Assembly: GCA_029204225.1 (NCBI GenBank)
Contig: CM055101.1
Span: forward strand, 61,403,340-61,467,339
Length of the DNA: 64,000 nt
Source of the DNA: Diphasiastrum complanatum
Lineage: Eukaryota > Streptophyta > Lycopodiopsida > Lycopodiales > Lycopodiaceae
Reading direction: 5' to 3'
Part shown: piece after piece, positions 21,279 through 33,799 of the stretch
How the letters are laid out: the number at the start of each line of letters is the position of its first letter
Position numbering within the stretch: position 1 is the stretch's first letter
Position numbers and translations under genes: made by a program
Notes under the pieces: model-generated
Told to the model about the DNA's origin: nothing
What the model saw: only the letters and a program-made list of their open reading frames with translations
Databases searched by the model: none

Positions 21279-22976
21279 TTTGGTAAATCTAGCATAGGTC
21301 TATCTATAACTCTAAGAGCCAATCTTAATTTTATAAATGGATCTTTAGGCAATGCCTTGGTGAGTATATCAGCAATGCAATCTGATGATGAAACATGAAT
21401 AAGCTTGATCTCCTTTGCTCGCACTTTCTCCCTCACGAAATGAAGTGCAATCTCGATGTGCTTTGTTCGAGCATGGAAGACTGGATTGTTTGCAAGTTGT
21501 TGAGCTGCTTGATTATCACAATATATGCATGGAATGTCTTCATTCTTGATTAGATGTAGCTCCTCCAAAAGCCTTTTAAGCCAAAGAACCTCTTCGTTGT
21601 TGTTGTCATAGCTTTATATTCGGATTCTGTTGATGAAAGAGAGATGGTATCTTGTTTTTGGAAAGCCAAGATATAGCTCCTCCACATAAGAATGTAGCAA
21701 ATGCACTTATGGATCTTATATCCATCTTGTCACCTGCAAAACTTGAGTCCAAATATGCTCTTAAACAAATATTAGTCCTTTTATAAAGTATGCCAAAGTC
21801 TTTTGTAGCCGAGATGTACCTTAACACCCTTTTTGCTCCTTTCCAATGACATATTAATGGAATTTGCATGTATTGACTCAACTTGCCAACACAAAAACTA
21901 AGATCTGGTCTAGTGATGGTTAAGTATATCAAGGAACCAATAAGCATTCTATAGGTAGTGATGTCCTCAAAGGATGCTTCATCACTTTCCTTAGAAACTT
22001 TTACACTTAGTTCCATAGGAGTTTAGGCTCCTTTACAATCAATCATGCCAAATCTTGCTAAGATTGACCTAGCATACTTAGATTGACATATGAAGGTAAA
22101 ATCATTACTTCTAGTGACTTCTATTCCAAGTATAACTTTAAGAAGTCCTAGATATACCATCTTAAATTCACTAGACAAGGAAACTTTTACATTTTTGATG
22201 CCATCTAGATCATTTCCTGTGAGTATAATGTCATCAACATATAAAACTAAGATAATGATCTTTCCATCATTACATTTGTAGTACAATGATGGTTCATAAG
22301 AACTTACAACAAATCCAATGGAAATAAGATAGGAATGCAACCTAGAATACCATGCTCTTGGTGCTTGCTTGAGTCCATAAAGACTCTTCTTCAAGAGACA
22401 CACCTTGTCTTCTTCTCCATCTTTGATGAAGCCCTCGGGTTGGCACATGTAGATTTCCTCTTCCAAGAATCCATTCAAGAAAGCATTTGTCACATCAAGT
22501 TGGAAGAGCTCCCATTTGAAAGAAGTTGCAAGACATATGATTAATCTAATGGTCACAAGCTTTGCAACAGGTGGAAAGTTTTCATCATAATCTATGCCTT
22601 TGACTTGCAAAAAACCTTTTGCTACAAGTCTAGCTTTGTACCTATGAATGGAACCATCTTGATTATATTTCAATCTATATATCTATTTACAAGTAAGAGG
22701 CTTCTTTCCATAAGGTAAATCAACAAGTTTCCAAATTTAATTTTCCATTAATGCATCAAACTCTACTTGCATAGCTTTCCTCCAATATTGAGACTTATTT
22801 GCTTCCTCAAAACTAGTTGGTTCTACAAGCATAGTAGTCAAGAAAGTATAAGAGTTGAGTAGTTGAGAATCTTCCCTTTGCTCCCCTTTGTCACTATAAG
22901 TGAGCCTTGATGGCTAAATCCTTCTCTTTGTTGACCTTCTTGGCACCCTTGGACTTGGAGTAGGTTTCACTTGGTC
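21275..22976 (-). pseudogene. Ty1/copia RT and RNase H (copia B, 3' part)
   Basis: RT occupies 22023-22673 in one clean frame: KARLVAKGFLQVKGIDYDEN, ELFQLDVTNAFLNG, SLYGLKQAPRAWYSRL and YVDD. RT end and RNase H continue at 21606-22016 and 21275-21568 (LIGSLIYLTITRPDL, CDNQAAQQLANNPVFHARTK, LTKALPK). Breaks are few: a stop near 22022, a frame change near 21605-21640 that removes the T-E-S-E-Y block, and stops in the linker near 22680-22740. The RNase H motif usually reading SDSDFA is LDSSFA, losing one Asp. The upstream linker is split by the solo LTR at 22982-24903, and coding resumes on the far side. Confidence 0.92.
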
Positions 22977-22981
22977 TTCAT

Positions 22982-24903
22982 TGTGGTGACCTGGTTTCAA
23001 CAATTTGTTAATGATTTTGGCTTTTTATTGCTAAATCTTAAGCTTTTGCTTTGTCGTTGTGTATAGCCTAATCATAAGTTGCATTCAGTGGGGTACGACT
23101 TAGATTTGTTTTGTGGCATTAAGACAGCCCTTTTACTACTTATGAATTGGGCATATGGTTGTGCCTAGTCGTTGCTCTTTTAAGTTATAAAAGTCATTGG
23201 TTTAAGAAGGCACAAACCTTCATCAAGCTGTTCTTAAGGTTGTAGTCATATTCTAAAGCCCAGTCGGCATTCTCGCATTATTCGGCTTTGTGTGAGAGTC
23301 AAGTTTCAATGGGAGTTTTAGCGGTTGACTATAACCCGCCATCTTCTCATTTCCTAAGGGCAAACTACTATTTTCAAAGGCAAGGCACTTCAAATCTGAA
23401 GGGCCATTGTCACACATTTCACATTATTCGAGATTTTTGGAGCCTCGTTTATTCTTTAGTGCCTACCTCGGAGCACCTCCATGCAACCAGAGCCTCCCAC
23501 CTTTGCATTTTTCGGGATTTTCTACCTTCCGACACCTTCCATTTCTTAAGGACAACTGTCGCACTTCTTCAAGGGCAATCTTTGCACTTCTTCTCTCTCT
23601 CTTCGCATTTTCTTAGGGCAGCAAAGAGAGGTCCTTCTCCACATAAGTTAGAAGGCGGCAAGCCACAAATGCACCTCCAGCCATTTCGGGCATCAGTCGC
23701 AGGGTTTTCTAGTAAGACCAGCGAAGGCAGCGCTCTCTTCCTCTCATGCAGGTCAGCAGGTGGTTCTCTTTCAGGACAACAACTGAGCAGACAGTTATGG
23801 CTTCAACTCACTTCTACATACCTCCTCAGCGATCTAGTAGCAGCACCTCTCTTTCTTCTACAGGCGGTTTTCAGATAGCCATTCGACCTCCAACGATAGT
23901 CTAGAAGGCTGTGGCATACTTCTATTGGCTCTTCACACACCTTCAAAAAATAGTTTTGCAGATTCAAAGACAGTTTGTAGATGGCCAACGACTCTTATTC
24001 ATCCTTTATACGGCTGTTTTCCTTGCACAAGGCAGCGACCTTGCATTCCAACTATCGGCTATTTGTTGGCAGCATTCCATTGGCTCATGGGCAGTCATTT
24101 CCAGATGTCAGATATTTATTTGCTCTCTCTTTGCAGACAGTTATCAAAGCCCACAGTCTCTAGCACGGATCTCTCTGGCTATATTATGCCAGTCTTATGC
24201 CATTGTAATTCATTCAGACACAATGTAGAATAGAGGTTCAGAAGCTCTGTTGGTGCTTTAATGTAGATTTACTGCTTTTGCTATTCATCTACAAGTTTAG
24301 AACCTTTGTGTTCTCAGATTCTTGTATAGAGGTGTAGCAATCCCTCTACTTTGCAGTGTCTGTACTCTGCAAATGGTGAATACATATAATGTAAATCTGA
24401 GTGTTCTGAATCACACAGCTTGTTTCTACCTTGAATACCTTCTGTGTTTTTCATGGTGATTCATTTTGGTAATAGAAAGTTTATGGCAATGTATTGTTTG
24501 TGCCTATATACAGTGACTGGAATTGTCTAGTGAAGTGTCTCTAGTCTTCAATCTTGTGATTTGCGCAGATCATAGGAGTTAGATTCATGATAAGCTATTG
24601 TCAAGATAACGGAAACACTGTGTGGCTTTCCCTTTTGCCAAAGTATTTGCTTTCTTGAGTTCACTCCCATTTGAATCTAAAAACCATAATGAAGTATTCA
24701 GTATTTTTCTCCTGGGTTGTTCTGGCAGCCCCTTGTTAAACATATGTTGATGACCAGATTGCAAACATTTTGTATTCCACTCCATTCATTCTTAGTTATT
24801 TCTGGTTTTGCACTAATAATGATAGTATTAGCCTTTTTATAGAAGGAACGATACCCGTTTATACTACAAATATCAATCATTTTATTGTTGGTACACCGTG
24901 ACA
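22982..24903 (+). mobile_element. Solo LTR (about 1.9 kb) inserted in copia B
   Basis: Begins TGTGGTGACCTGG and ends CACCGTGACA, with TTCAT duplicated at 22977-22981 and 24904-24908. Removing the insert and one duplication leaves the copia linker in frame (HEDEDQV). An alternative reading with duplication GTGAC and insert 22991-24897 also keeps the frame, but lacks TG...CA ends. A TATA-like TTATAAAAG near 23197 suggests plus orientation. Inside is a 196-codon frame (23288-23878) without recognised motifs, taken as chance. No PBS, polypurine tract or gag/pol, so this is a solo LTR of a long-LTR element or a small non-autonomous unit. Confidence 0.78.
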
Positions 24904-24908
24904 TTCAT

Positions 24909-25845
24909 CTTCATGAAGCTCCTCCTCGACCATAGCATGATCTTTGACAAGTTGAGTGTTGTTGGAAGTCACCTTTCCTTTGGCTTGTAGAGATTCATCA
25001 AAAAGTACATCTCTAATAGCAACAACTTTTTTTGTAATAGGATCATATATCTTATAAGATTTCTTATTTTCACTATAACCAACAAAGATGCCTTTGAAAG
25101 AAGTGGCATCTTCCTTTTTCCTTGTTTCCAAAAGAATATGTACATAACAAGTACATCCAAAAACTTTCAAATCACTAAGATTTGGCTTTTTGCCAAACAA
25201 TACTTCATAAGGTGTAAGTCCTTTAATGGCACTATTAGTCATTCTATTACAAAGAAAGTTTGCACATAAAATAGCTTCTCCCCAAAATGAAATAGGAAGA
25301 GATGCATCTAATCTCATAACTTTAGCACACTCACATAGTGTCCTATTCTTTCTCTCAGCTACTCCATTTTGTTGTGGAGTATATGTACAAGTAAACTCTC
25401 TCTTTATGCCATTAGTTTCACAAAACTCTTTCATCCTATTGGAGATGTACTCCCCTCCATTATCACTTCTTAATACTTTCAAGCTAGTATTAAGTTGCTT
25501 TTCCACAAGAGTTTTGAACTTTACAAAGGACTCAAAAACTTCACTTTTCTTAGACAAGAGATAAACCCAAGAGTATCTTGATTTATCATCAATAAAAGTG
25601 ACATACATAAGAGCTCCACCATTTGACTCATGTGAAAATGAATGAACATCTGAGTGTATAAGGTCAAGAGGAGAGTTAGATCTTATCAAAGATCTCTTGA
25701 AAGGAAGCTTATGAGATTTGGAGAGTCCACAGGCTTCACAAAGCTTGCCACACTTGGATATGGTTTTGGGAAGTCCTCTTGCTAGCTCCTTTGTCACCAT
25801 GGTCTCCATAGCTTTGTAGTTAGGATGGCCTAACCTTTTTGTCAT
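24909..25845 (-). pseudogene. Ty1/copia integrase (copia B, 5' part), truncated upstream
   Basis: One uninterrupted frame holds RLGHPNYKAM, the Cys pair CEACGLSKSHKLPF, and a full integrase core with Asp (HSDVHS), Asp (RSDNGGEY) and Glu (NGVAERKNRTL) in D-X61-D-X35-E spacing, then GYSENKKSYKIYDPITKKVV. The catalytic core looks functional. Upstream, the frame continues to 25920 through about 27 residues (AAVVVKSDCTVAWDEREKAA) that do not look like copia; the break at about 25845 falls just before RLGHP. Gag, protease and the 5' LTR are missing. Confidence 0.9.
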
Positions 25846-26815
25846 AATTCCTTGAGTCGCGGCCTTCTCACGCTCATCCCATGCAACTGTGCAATCAGAT
25901 TTGACAACGACAGCAGCCACCCACGATCTCCTACAAATAGCACATCCACCTTTGTACTTTCTTCATCTGCACACTTGTAACATTATGTATATATTGAATA
26001 CCATATGCATATTCAATAACAAGAAAATAAACAAAGTGTATGTGAATATTGCATCAGAGTTAACAGCATCAGAAGTCTTATCAGATAGAGACAAAGTAGA
26101 TGCTTTCGCGCATTGATTCTTTGTATTGTTAGTAATAGGTTTATTCCTTTCACATATTGGATTAGCTTTGTGAAGCACGCGATTTTGTCCGCTATTCTCT
26201 TGTGCTCACCAGCATTATTGACCTATATATTTTGCTATACTTGATCTGATTACAACTCTGTTTGTTCTGCATTCATTTTGCTATGCTTTTCTACATTCTA
26301 TCTGACTCTCTTATTGCCTAATCTAGTAGTATATTCTTAGCGAATTATTATCAGTCTAGTTCTTCACGACTGATAATTTGTCTAGTTCGTGACAAATTAT
26401 TAAAGGAGTTTTGAGCACCAAAAGGGACTTTTGTCAAGATGTTGTCTTTGACTTTTCAACTATTCAACGTACACTTGCCCAGTTATATACTTACACTTGT
26501 GAAAGACCGTAATGTTGTTGCCGGTCGATTTCTTTTTTGGAACTTCCCGGTCATATTTTTATACAATTCAAAACTCTCGCCGGGCAAATTCCTGACTTGT
26601 GATTGGACCGTAATTGCTGTCCGTGAATTTTCTAAGTGCCTGGGACCTATCACTTGCGGTTAAAGTAAATCTATTTTGATCTAACCATAGTTAGAGTAAC
26701 ATATATGATTTACGAAAGATTGCCAACATTTATTACAAATTTGATTATTTATTTTCATACTGATCCAACTACATTTTGTTTCAGACTCTGTTGTTCATCT
26801 TCTTTTAGCTTTGCA
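25846..26815. other. Unassigned stretch with paired small hairpins
   Basis: No confident coding. Minus-strand frames to 26178 and the plus-strand frame 26439-26663 have no recognised motif. Two overlapping hairpins lie at 26347-26400 (listed in findings). Confidence 0.4.
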
Positions 26816-27999
26816 ATGGCTTTCGGAAGCCGTAGACCACAAAACAATATTGTCTCAGTTTTTGTTTGTAATGAAAAAGACTCTGATGGCTCTTGGATAC
26901 CACGTATCTATAGAAAATTTCACTGGGTTCTCATCATCCCTCATCAAGAGGTGTTTTTGGTAAAAAGAGAAAATCAAATATGGATTATAGGAATTTTTGA
27001 AAAGGTAGAATTTTAGACTTCAAAGTTTCACCCAGTGGTCGATCCATTTCAGATGTCTTGATTCGACATGTCTACATGCATAAGGAAATTAGAGTGGAAG
27101 GCATAAGTTTAAATGACAGACTCAAATGCCATTGTAAGTTTTGGAGAATTTTTTGCTTTGAGCTTTGCATTAATCATTTAGACATGTATCTGATATTTAA
27201 ATGACAAGTAATTTTATGGATTTGTGCAGATTTGTATCCATCAAGCATAATCGAATGGCAACCTATACAATCCCTTGTCAGCATCATGGACGTCATTCTG
27301 ATATTGATCTTCTGCAATACAAGAACTGCTCCACGAGATCACTTTTGGATTCTTGTATTTTCTTCTATGATTCATTTTACACACCATCCAGTTTAGGTGG
27401 AAAATTAGAGGCGATATCATTACCCTCTTTCTCAAGCGAAGAATGGATTCCTCCATATTCCACCATAGCAGAGAGCTTTCGATCAAGGTTTTTTATGGAC
27501 ATTCAAAACTATATGAAATGTAGCACGAGTTTAAAAAACAATAGATTGCACTAGTTTTTTCCTATTGCAATTTTTGTTGATTTTTTTTGTTGAATGTAAT
27601 ATTCGTAGAATAGTGACAATGTTTATTTGTAGTGATTTAACAGGCAATATGTTATCAAGCCTCCTTGATGATCATTGAGATAAAAAGAGTAATGGCAATA
27701 TCGAGTGCATAATTAATAGATCGTCAATGAAATTTAGATATCTTATAGAAAAACAAGTGTTTTCTTTAACATTTTATTATAGAAGATGGTCCAAAGTTGG
27801 CAATGGATGGAAAGCATTGGATCGGGATTTTACAGTGAATCATCAAGATCAAATAGAAATCCAAGTGAGGAAAAATAATTCTACTCTTACAACAATTGAA
27901 ATGGAAGAAGATTGGACACTCGATCACATTCTATCAGAGCTTACATTGCTGCAATATGATATTCCTAAGCACTTCTGTTTTCGAGTCAATGAGAGATTG
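26816..27999 (+). pseudogene. Possible host gene with two ubiquitin-like repeats, frameshifted
   Basis: Start ATG at 26816 (MAFGSRRPQNNIVSVF). The first exon reads RENQIWIIGIFEK, then needs a one-base frame change near 27010 to continue as GRILDFKVSPSGRSISDVLI...VEGISLNDRL. An intron with GTAAGT (27134) and a T-rich TTTGTGCAG acceptor (27229) keeps this second frame and leads to a hydrophobic exon ending at a stop near 27398. A separate frame 27727-27999 reads QDQIEIQVRKNNSTLTTIEM...DWTLDHILSEL...NERL and stops exactly at a GTAGGT donor. Both QI-I...RL segments follow the spacing of ubiquitin-like folds (I-x-I...TL..I...IP...L), and both end at a donor site. No retroelement motif is present. 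Partial gene or pseudogene; the fold is inference from pattern only. Confidence 0.4.
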
Positions 28000-28005
28000 G
28001 TAGGT

Positions 28006-29194
28006 GTATGTGTATTTATTTCAGTACACATTTGAAATGACTTTCAATGATTTAATTTAAACATGTTTCAGTGTTTTCGGTATTGCAATATTTCATTTAA
28101 CATAATTTCAATGTTGATATTGTTTAACAATTTCTTTGATGTACAAGTAAGACCAAGATAAGAAAGTCGCATAGAGTGCAAGGACTTAAATAGAAGCGTA
28201 GAAATTGTTGAAACCAAATAAACATTGGGATGATAGACGAGCAACATCAATGTACTTTTTGAAAAAAAAAAGGAATACAAAGAAGTCTCAAATGACTTCA
28301 AGATTTCATCGAACAATTTGTATTAAGTATTTTAAAAAATGTACATTGTTTTTGAAATCGATATAATATATTAGTGGCATTCAGTAATAGCCCACTTTCT
28401 ATTTGCCTATCTATTGTTCTATGGATCATCATGTGATGATATATTTCTATGTGTCTGTCGGAACTTATGTGACAATATTTACATTTCAATCAAAGATGTC
28501 TGAGGCATATCCTCGAGCACTGTAAACTCATCCACGGATCCTCTGGCAGGTTCATCCGAGGCACCTTCATGCTTGTAGGGCCTTGCACACGATAGTAAAA
28601 TTTCCAACATTTCATGCCGATACTGATGAATCACATTTGTTGATAGCTCAGGACATTGGAATTGCAAGGAAAAATATCGAGTGTATGTATGTATTAGCCA
28701 ATGTTTTAAAAAATATAAATTCACAAAGTTAACAATATATCATCAGGATACTAGAACATTGAAAAAAATACCGCACGAAAAACCAACTTGTTATATATCT
28801 TGTAAGCTATTAAAACTCGTCTTAAAAAAATTAATTGGAAAAGTTTGAAATGACCTTGGTGCTCTTTTTGATCCATCACACTCCATGTTTCTTGCTTTAT
28901 ATGCAAAATTAAAGCTTTGCAGTTATGAGCAAAATATTTTTTCGAAAGATGTGCAAATTTTTGAATTGAAAAAGTTTAAAATAACCTTGCCGCTCCATTT
29001 AATCCAACACACTCCGTATTTTCAAAATTGCAAAAATTTAGATTCACGTTGGTGCTCATTTTGACTCAAAATATTCAAAGTTTCTTGCCATGATTTTCAG
29101 ATCGATAAGACTGTTTTCCATTGATGTGAATGCTTTGAGTAGATGGAAAGAAAACTTTGATGTGCAATATGATTTGCATTTACATGAGAAGTTA
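28006..29194. other. AT-rich stretch with a diverged 140-bp repeat
   Basis: Contains a minus-strand frame at 28479-28724 (ends ...SVDEFTVLEDMPQTSLIEM) without recognised family. A pair of diverged repeats, AATTGRAAAAGTTTRAAATR followed by ACCTTG and a CACACTCC word, starts at 28833 and 28973. Nothing else seen. Confidence 0.4.
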
Positions 29195-29534
29195 TGTTAG
29201 TTAATGGTAGAAAATAGAATCTTGAAGTATGGACCCCATGCGTTGCGGCTATCCAACTTTTAGTTAACTACATACGTTACTAGTGAGGTCAAGTCATCGG
29301 AGTTGTGCGGGCAGACCAAAAACTCGGTCGAAGTTTTAAAATCCGATGATTTTCTCTCTCTTACGTGGCATTTCTTAGATAGCCCTTTTGGGCCTTGGAA
29401 CTCCTCTAATGTATCGGCATAGTCATGCTTAGGGAAAGAGTAAGATAGCTCATTCCACTATGCACGAGCACTTTTTGTTCGACTTCGAGCTATTTTCGTT
29501 TTTGTTTCTCACATACACCCTCTTTCTCCCAACA
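29195..29534 (+). mobile_element. Candidate 5' LTR of copia C
   Basis: 340 bp from TGTTAGTTAATGG to CTCCCAACA, with TGTT/AACA ends, immediately followed by an initiator-Met-type primer site and then gag. The short length and TGTTAG start are common in plant copia LTRs. The start is inferred because the second LTR is absent. Confidence 0.55.
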
Positions 29535-29546
29535 TAGTATTAGAGC
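29535..29546 (+). other. Primer-binding site of copia C
   Basis: TAGTATTAGAGC, two changes from TGGTATCAGAGC, lies directly at the LTR end. Confidence 0.65.
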
Positions 29547-29690
29547 TATTCTCCATAGCCTGATAAGCCTCCACATTAACAAGACTCTACTAGCCGATAG
29601 AGTAATTGTCTTCTTGTTCTGTACCCTAAACCAAAATTTTCATACTTAAGTCACTGATAGTTTCTCCTATCACCTAGACTAATCTTCCAC

Positions 29691-30120
29691 ATGGATTTCC
29701 AAGGGAAAGCCAGTCCTATCATGGACAAGCTTGATGGAGCCAATTACCATCTGTGAAAATTTAAGATGAAAAAAGTGCTGATGGCTAAAGAATTGTATGA
29801 CGTTGTTATAGGTGCAGAAGGGAAACCCGAAGCAGACAACGCAGCAATCGCCAGATGGAAGCTGAAGGATGGAAAGACTTTTGCTTTAATCATCCTCAAC
29901 ATTTCGGATACTCAGATCGGCCATGTATCAGAGACCCAGACATCCAAAGAAGTCTGGGACATCTTGAGAACACTCTATGAAGTGCGAGATATAGCTTCCA
30001 AGCTACATCTCAGAAAGAAATTTTACTCCCTCAAGCTGGTGAATGGTGATTCCTTGCAGAATCATATCAACCAATTCAAGAACCTACTGAAGCAAATGGC
30101 CGCTCTCGGATCTATCATAG
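29691..30120 (+). pseudogene. Ty1/copia Gag, N-terminal part (copia C)
   Basis: Starts MDFQGKASPIMDKLDGANYH; the expected Trp codon after this is TGA (near 29754), so the frame is broken at once. It continues FKMKKVLMAKELYDVVIGAE, then SKEVWDILRTLYEVRDIASK and LHLRKKFYSLKLVNGDSLQN, which is the conserved order of copia Gag (UBN2-type). After IIDDKKK at about 30130 the similarity stops, so the rest of Gag and all of Pol are deleted or replaced. The open frame runs on to 30437 without recognised motifs. Confidence 0.85.
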
Positions 30121-32329
30121 ATGATAAAAAAAAAAGACGCAGTGATGCAACTGCTTACAAGCTTGCCAAGCTCATACGACAGCTGGGTGATGATCATCAC
30201 AACACATCCAGAACTGACTCTTTCATTCACCTTTTGTTGAGTAGGCTGACAAGTGAGTTTGTTTTCCAGTATCTGCTAAAACCTGTTATTTGTGCTCCAC
30301 AGAGCAATATCAACACGAGCTGGAACAAGGGCTACTCACTAGCCTTTCAGCTTGAAACTTTTGAAGGAAGAGAACTTCATGCACCTCATTGCCATGCCAC
30401 CAACATGATCACTACCCAAACACACAACTGTGAGTAAGTTTCCCACCATTTGATGATGGTTCGACCTACCACTATTAATACTTCATCATTCGTTGGTCCA
30501 GCAACGCATCAATGATTGAGCCATAATTTCTTAGAGTACACTATTTGCAATTGGTCTGGACCACCATCATTGCCAGAAGAGAGATTTCTGCTTACCTGTC
30601 TGAAGGTTCATACCAACATAATGTCAATCGGTGAAAGCAAGACAAACTGCCAACGGAAAGCTGCATTCATGACTAGACACCTCTTGCGATAAGCTGGTTC
30701 TTCTCAATCACACTTCAAGTAATGTTTCTTCTCAAAATTGCTATCTATATGATGAATGTAATCTCAATGGAATGCTTACGATGTTACATGTGCATGCTTT
30801 CAATATGCATGATGAAGCACTGCTAACGGGTTAGACTAAAGGATGAAGGGATGTAAAGTGATGCATGAAGTGTTGTTAACTACAAGAAATACGATAATGA
30901 CAATTTGACTATCACTTGTATGGGTCTTTGATGTTTAGAAACACGTACTTGTTATTTCATATTCGCTTGAGTTAACAAGCGTGTAGCTTTGTCAAAGTAT
31001 GTAGAACATGATGATATGCATGTTGGAAGTTTGAATCGTATCATTATTAGCATGTTAGCTATATCTGATATCATTGAAGTGACATGATTTGAAGAGATTG
31101 TTTCCTTGTTGAATATAAAGTTGCTAATTTAAAAATTGGGCCCGACCTCTTTGAAACACAAGAGCGGGCAGTCCACCAAACGTGGCCAAAATACGCCACT
31201 TTGGTTAAGTCTCACTAGTCACACCCACTGTTGGAAATGTCTAGCGAAATACCTAGACTTGACAGATGGCAAAATACTACCACTCATCAAACAGAGTGGT
31301 ATGTATAACTTGCACCCATAGACACAAATCATAGAATCAATGAGCAAATCTTATATAGGCCCTAAAGAAAAGTATATTCATCAAACAAGGACCTATAGAT
31401 CACACCCTAGTAATACAAAACCATGCTAGAGAGCATGGCGCCAAACACATGGGGTTAGGGGCAGTCACTAAGGTGATACTTTGTAAAACAAAATCACAGA
31501 AAACAAAAATGGACGGTGACATATGAGTAGAGATGAGTATCAACTCCTCCTGTCACTCGGCAATGTTTGCCAAATGTATAGAAGAGGAATATTACGATAC
31601 CACTTCTACACCCCATAATTTTATCATAACCTACTTCCCGATGATAGTTTGATTAGGGTACAACACTATGGAAGACATAGCTATCTAGAGGTATACAAGC
31701 TTGTGATTGATGGGTATTGGCACTTGACAGATGCCACCTCCACTCGATATGCAGAAATAACACAAACTCTTACACAAACCCCAATCTTTGAACCACCAGT
31801 ACACTAGTCAAGTCGAGACAAAAACACTTCTTAACCACGGAAATCTAGTGAATGATCTAAGATGAGCATGGTTTCAACACCCTGAATTGGTTCTAGGAGC
31901 TCCTAGTGAAAGTCTTGCTAATGATTCTGTTACTAGCCCCCATATGCAAGTAAGAACGATCTAAGAATCAGAGTCCGTACCTAGAAATCAAGTGAAGATA
32001 GCAATCTCTCCCTGCAATCATACTTCTAAGAGCCTGGAAACTCTCATTGATTGGCGAGTATGGGGTGACTAGGATGACCCCAATGATTGGAAGCGGTAAT
32101 TGATTCAAGACATTGTACCATCCATTAACAAGTTGCATAGTGTGCTTGTAGCCGAGGAGAGTAGAATGCAATATGTGAGGAAGAGGATTGGTTCCTTGAA
32201 CTTACATGATGATGATGAGAATGAAAACTTCTCAATCAAAGGCAAAAAAAGACTATAACAACCATCAAAGACCAAGTCAAGTGTGCCAAGGTGGAGGATG
32301 GAACACCAAGTTCATAGGATACTTATGTG
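30121..32329. other. Unassigned stretch
   Basis: No coding similarity recognised in either strand. The part after 32230 may already belong to the copia linker fragment that follows. Confidence 0.4.
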
Positions 32330-32880
32330 CATGGGAGGACAACATATAATCTTGATGTCAAAGATCTTGCAAGTTTTGAGGAGGAGCATCGAAGTGATCA
32401 AGATCTTGAGAATCCACCTCAAGATCCAAGAGTTCCAAGGAGAGAGGAGCAACAAAATGATCAGAATCTTGAGGATCCACCTCAAGACCCGAGAGCTCCA
32501 AGGAGATCCTCAAGGGCAAGGGTCGAGCCTTCAAGGCTCACTTATCTTGGCAAAGGTATACAAGGAGAAGTCACTCAACCATACACATCCTACACTTTGA
32601 TGACTTCAATGCTTGATGAACCTATTTTCTTTGAGGATGTTATCAAATCACAAGGAGTGACTAAAGCCTTCTTCAATGGCAATGGCTACTTGGAGGAGGA
32701 GATCTTCATGAGACAATCAAGGTGCTTCATCAAGGAGGAAATCGAAGACAAAGTATGTTTCTTGCAAAAGAGTCCTTATGGGCTCAAAGATTCATCAAGA
32801 GCTTGGTTTTATAAGCTCGACACTTCTAATGCACTCATAAGTTCAATGGACATATCATCAAGTGCACAAAATGTCTTGGA
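32330..32880 (+). pseudogene. Ty1/copia linker and RT remnant with internal deletion
   Basis: One open frame holds the acidic/Arg linker with a two-copy internal repeat (DQDLENPPQDPRVPRR, then DQNLEDPPQDPRAPRRSSRA), EPSRLTYLGKG, a TLMTSMLDEPIFFEDVIKSQ motif, then jumps directly to NGNGYLEEEIFMRQ and SPYGLKDSSRAWFYKLD. The section with KARLVAKGF and QLDVTNAF (about 90 residues in related copies) is deleted although the frame is kept. Sequence after about 32880 to the LTR is non-coding, so the YVDD and RNase H parts are missing too. Confidence 0.85.
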
Positions 32881-33092
32881 ATTCAAGGCTTGGCACGATG
32901 CATAGTTTCTCTTTGCATCACTTGTAGATTTTTGTCACTTATTGTAAGGGATCCTTTGAAAGATGATGAAAGATCCTTCATGGACATCATTATCTATTGG
33001 AATCTCAATTTTATTTCTTTTTTGTAGCTAGATATTTGCTCTTGAAATTGTAGATAGATGTACATTGGATTTACCAAGTTAGAATTGAGGAG

Positions 33093-33770
33093 TGTTGAAA
33101 TTGTCACTTCCAACTTGGTTAATGTAGCATGTGAATCTTGAGATCTATGTTCATGGTGAGATCTCACATGTGTGGAGTCTGTTTCCATGTGTAAAATAAT
33201 GTACATAAGTCACTTTTATTAAGTTAGATTGATTTTAGCTAGACCTACACAAGTGTGAAATTGACCTTTGAGTAGAATCTTCAAATGGGTCATTTTGGTC
33301 AAACCTTATGTAAATAGATTGCACTTTCATGTGAATGAGTTATTACTCACACATGTCAAGTTGCCATTCACACATGTGGATAAGCGTGTAGTGATAAGAT
33401 AGAAAGATTCCATTAGATCCTATTTTATAGGGAATATCCCTATTTTTGTGGAGACTAGTTGTTGGTTTCTAGCTAAAGTGAGAAAGTCAACTTTGGATAA
33501 GGATTATATTTGACTCCTATTGATGGATCTAGATGACAAGGCACTCTTCACATGTGTGAAGGATTGCTGGACAGTACACAGGTTATGAATGTACTTGATC
33601 TATAAAGATATCGACCAATTCAATGAGAAGTTGATGTGACATTGGCAATTTCTAGTCTTGCTTGTATTTATCACATTTTTCTTGTGTTTTTGTGATTGAA
33701 ATGCATTTCTAATCTTGATTACTTTACTCTCTGTAAATAGGCCATACAAGTACTATCCTCCACACGTGTG
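33093..33770 (+). mobile_element. 3' LTR following the copia remnant (right end approximate)
   Basis: Starts TGTTGAAATTGTCAC after the purine-rich AGAATTGAGGAG (33081-33092). It shares only its first bases with the copia A LTR but has several CACATGTG-type palindromes (near 33160, 33345, 33368, 33546, 33762). The right border is placed just before gypsy gag sequence that begins about 33800; the last base is uncertain. Confidence 0.65.
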
Positions 33771-33799
33771 AGGTTGCTCATCCACTGTACCATATGCGC

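Noticed and set aside
23288-23878. 196-codon frame inside the solo LTR
   Set aside because: No motif, and the LTR boundaries and target duplication explain the sequence. A small non-autonomous Gag cannot be fully excluded.
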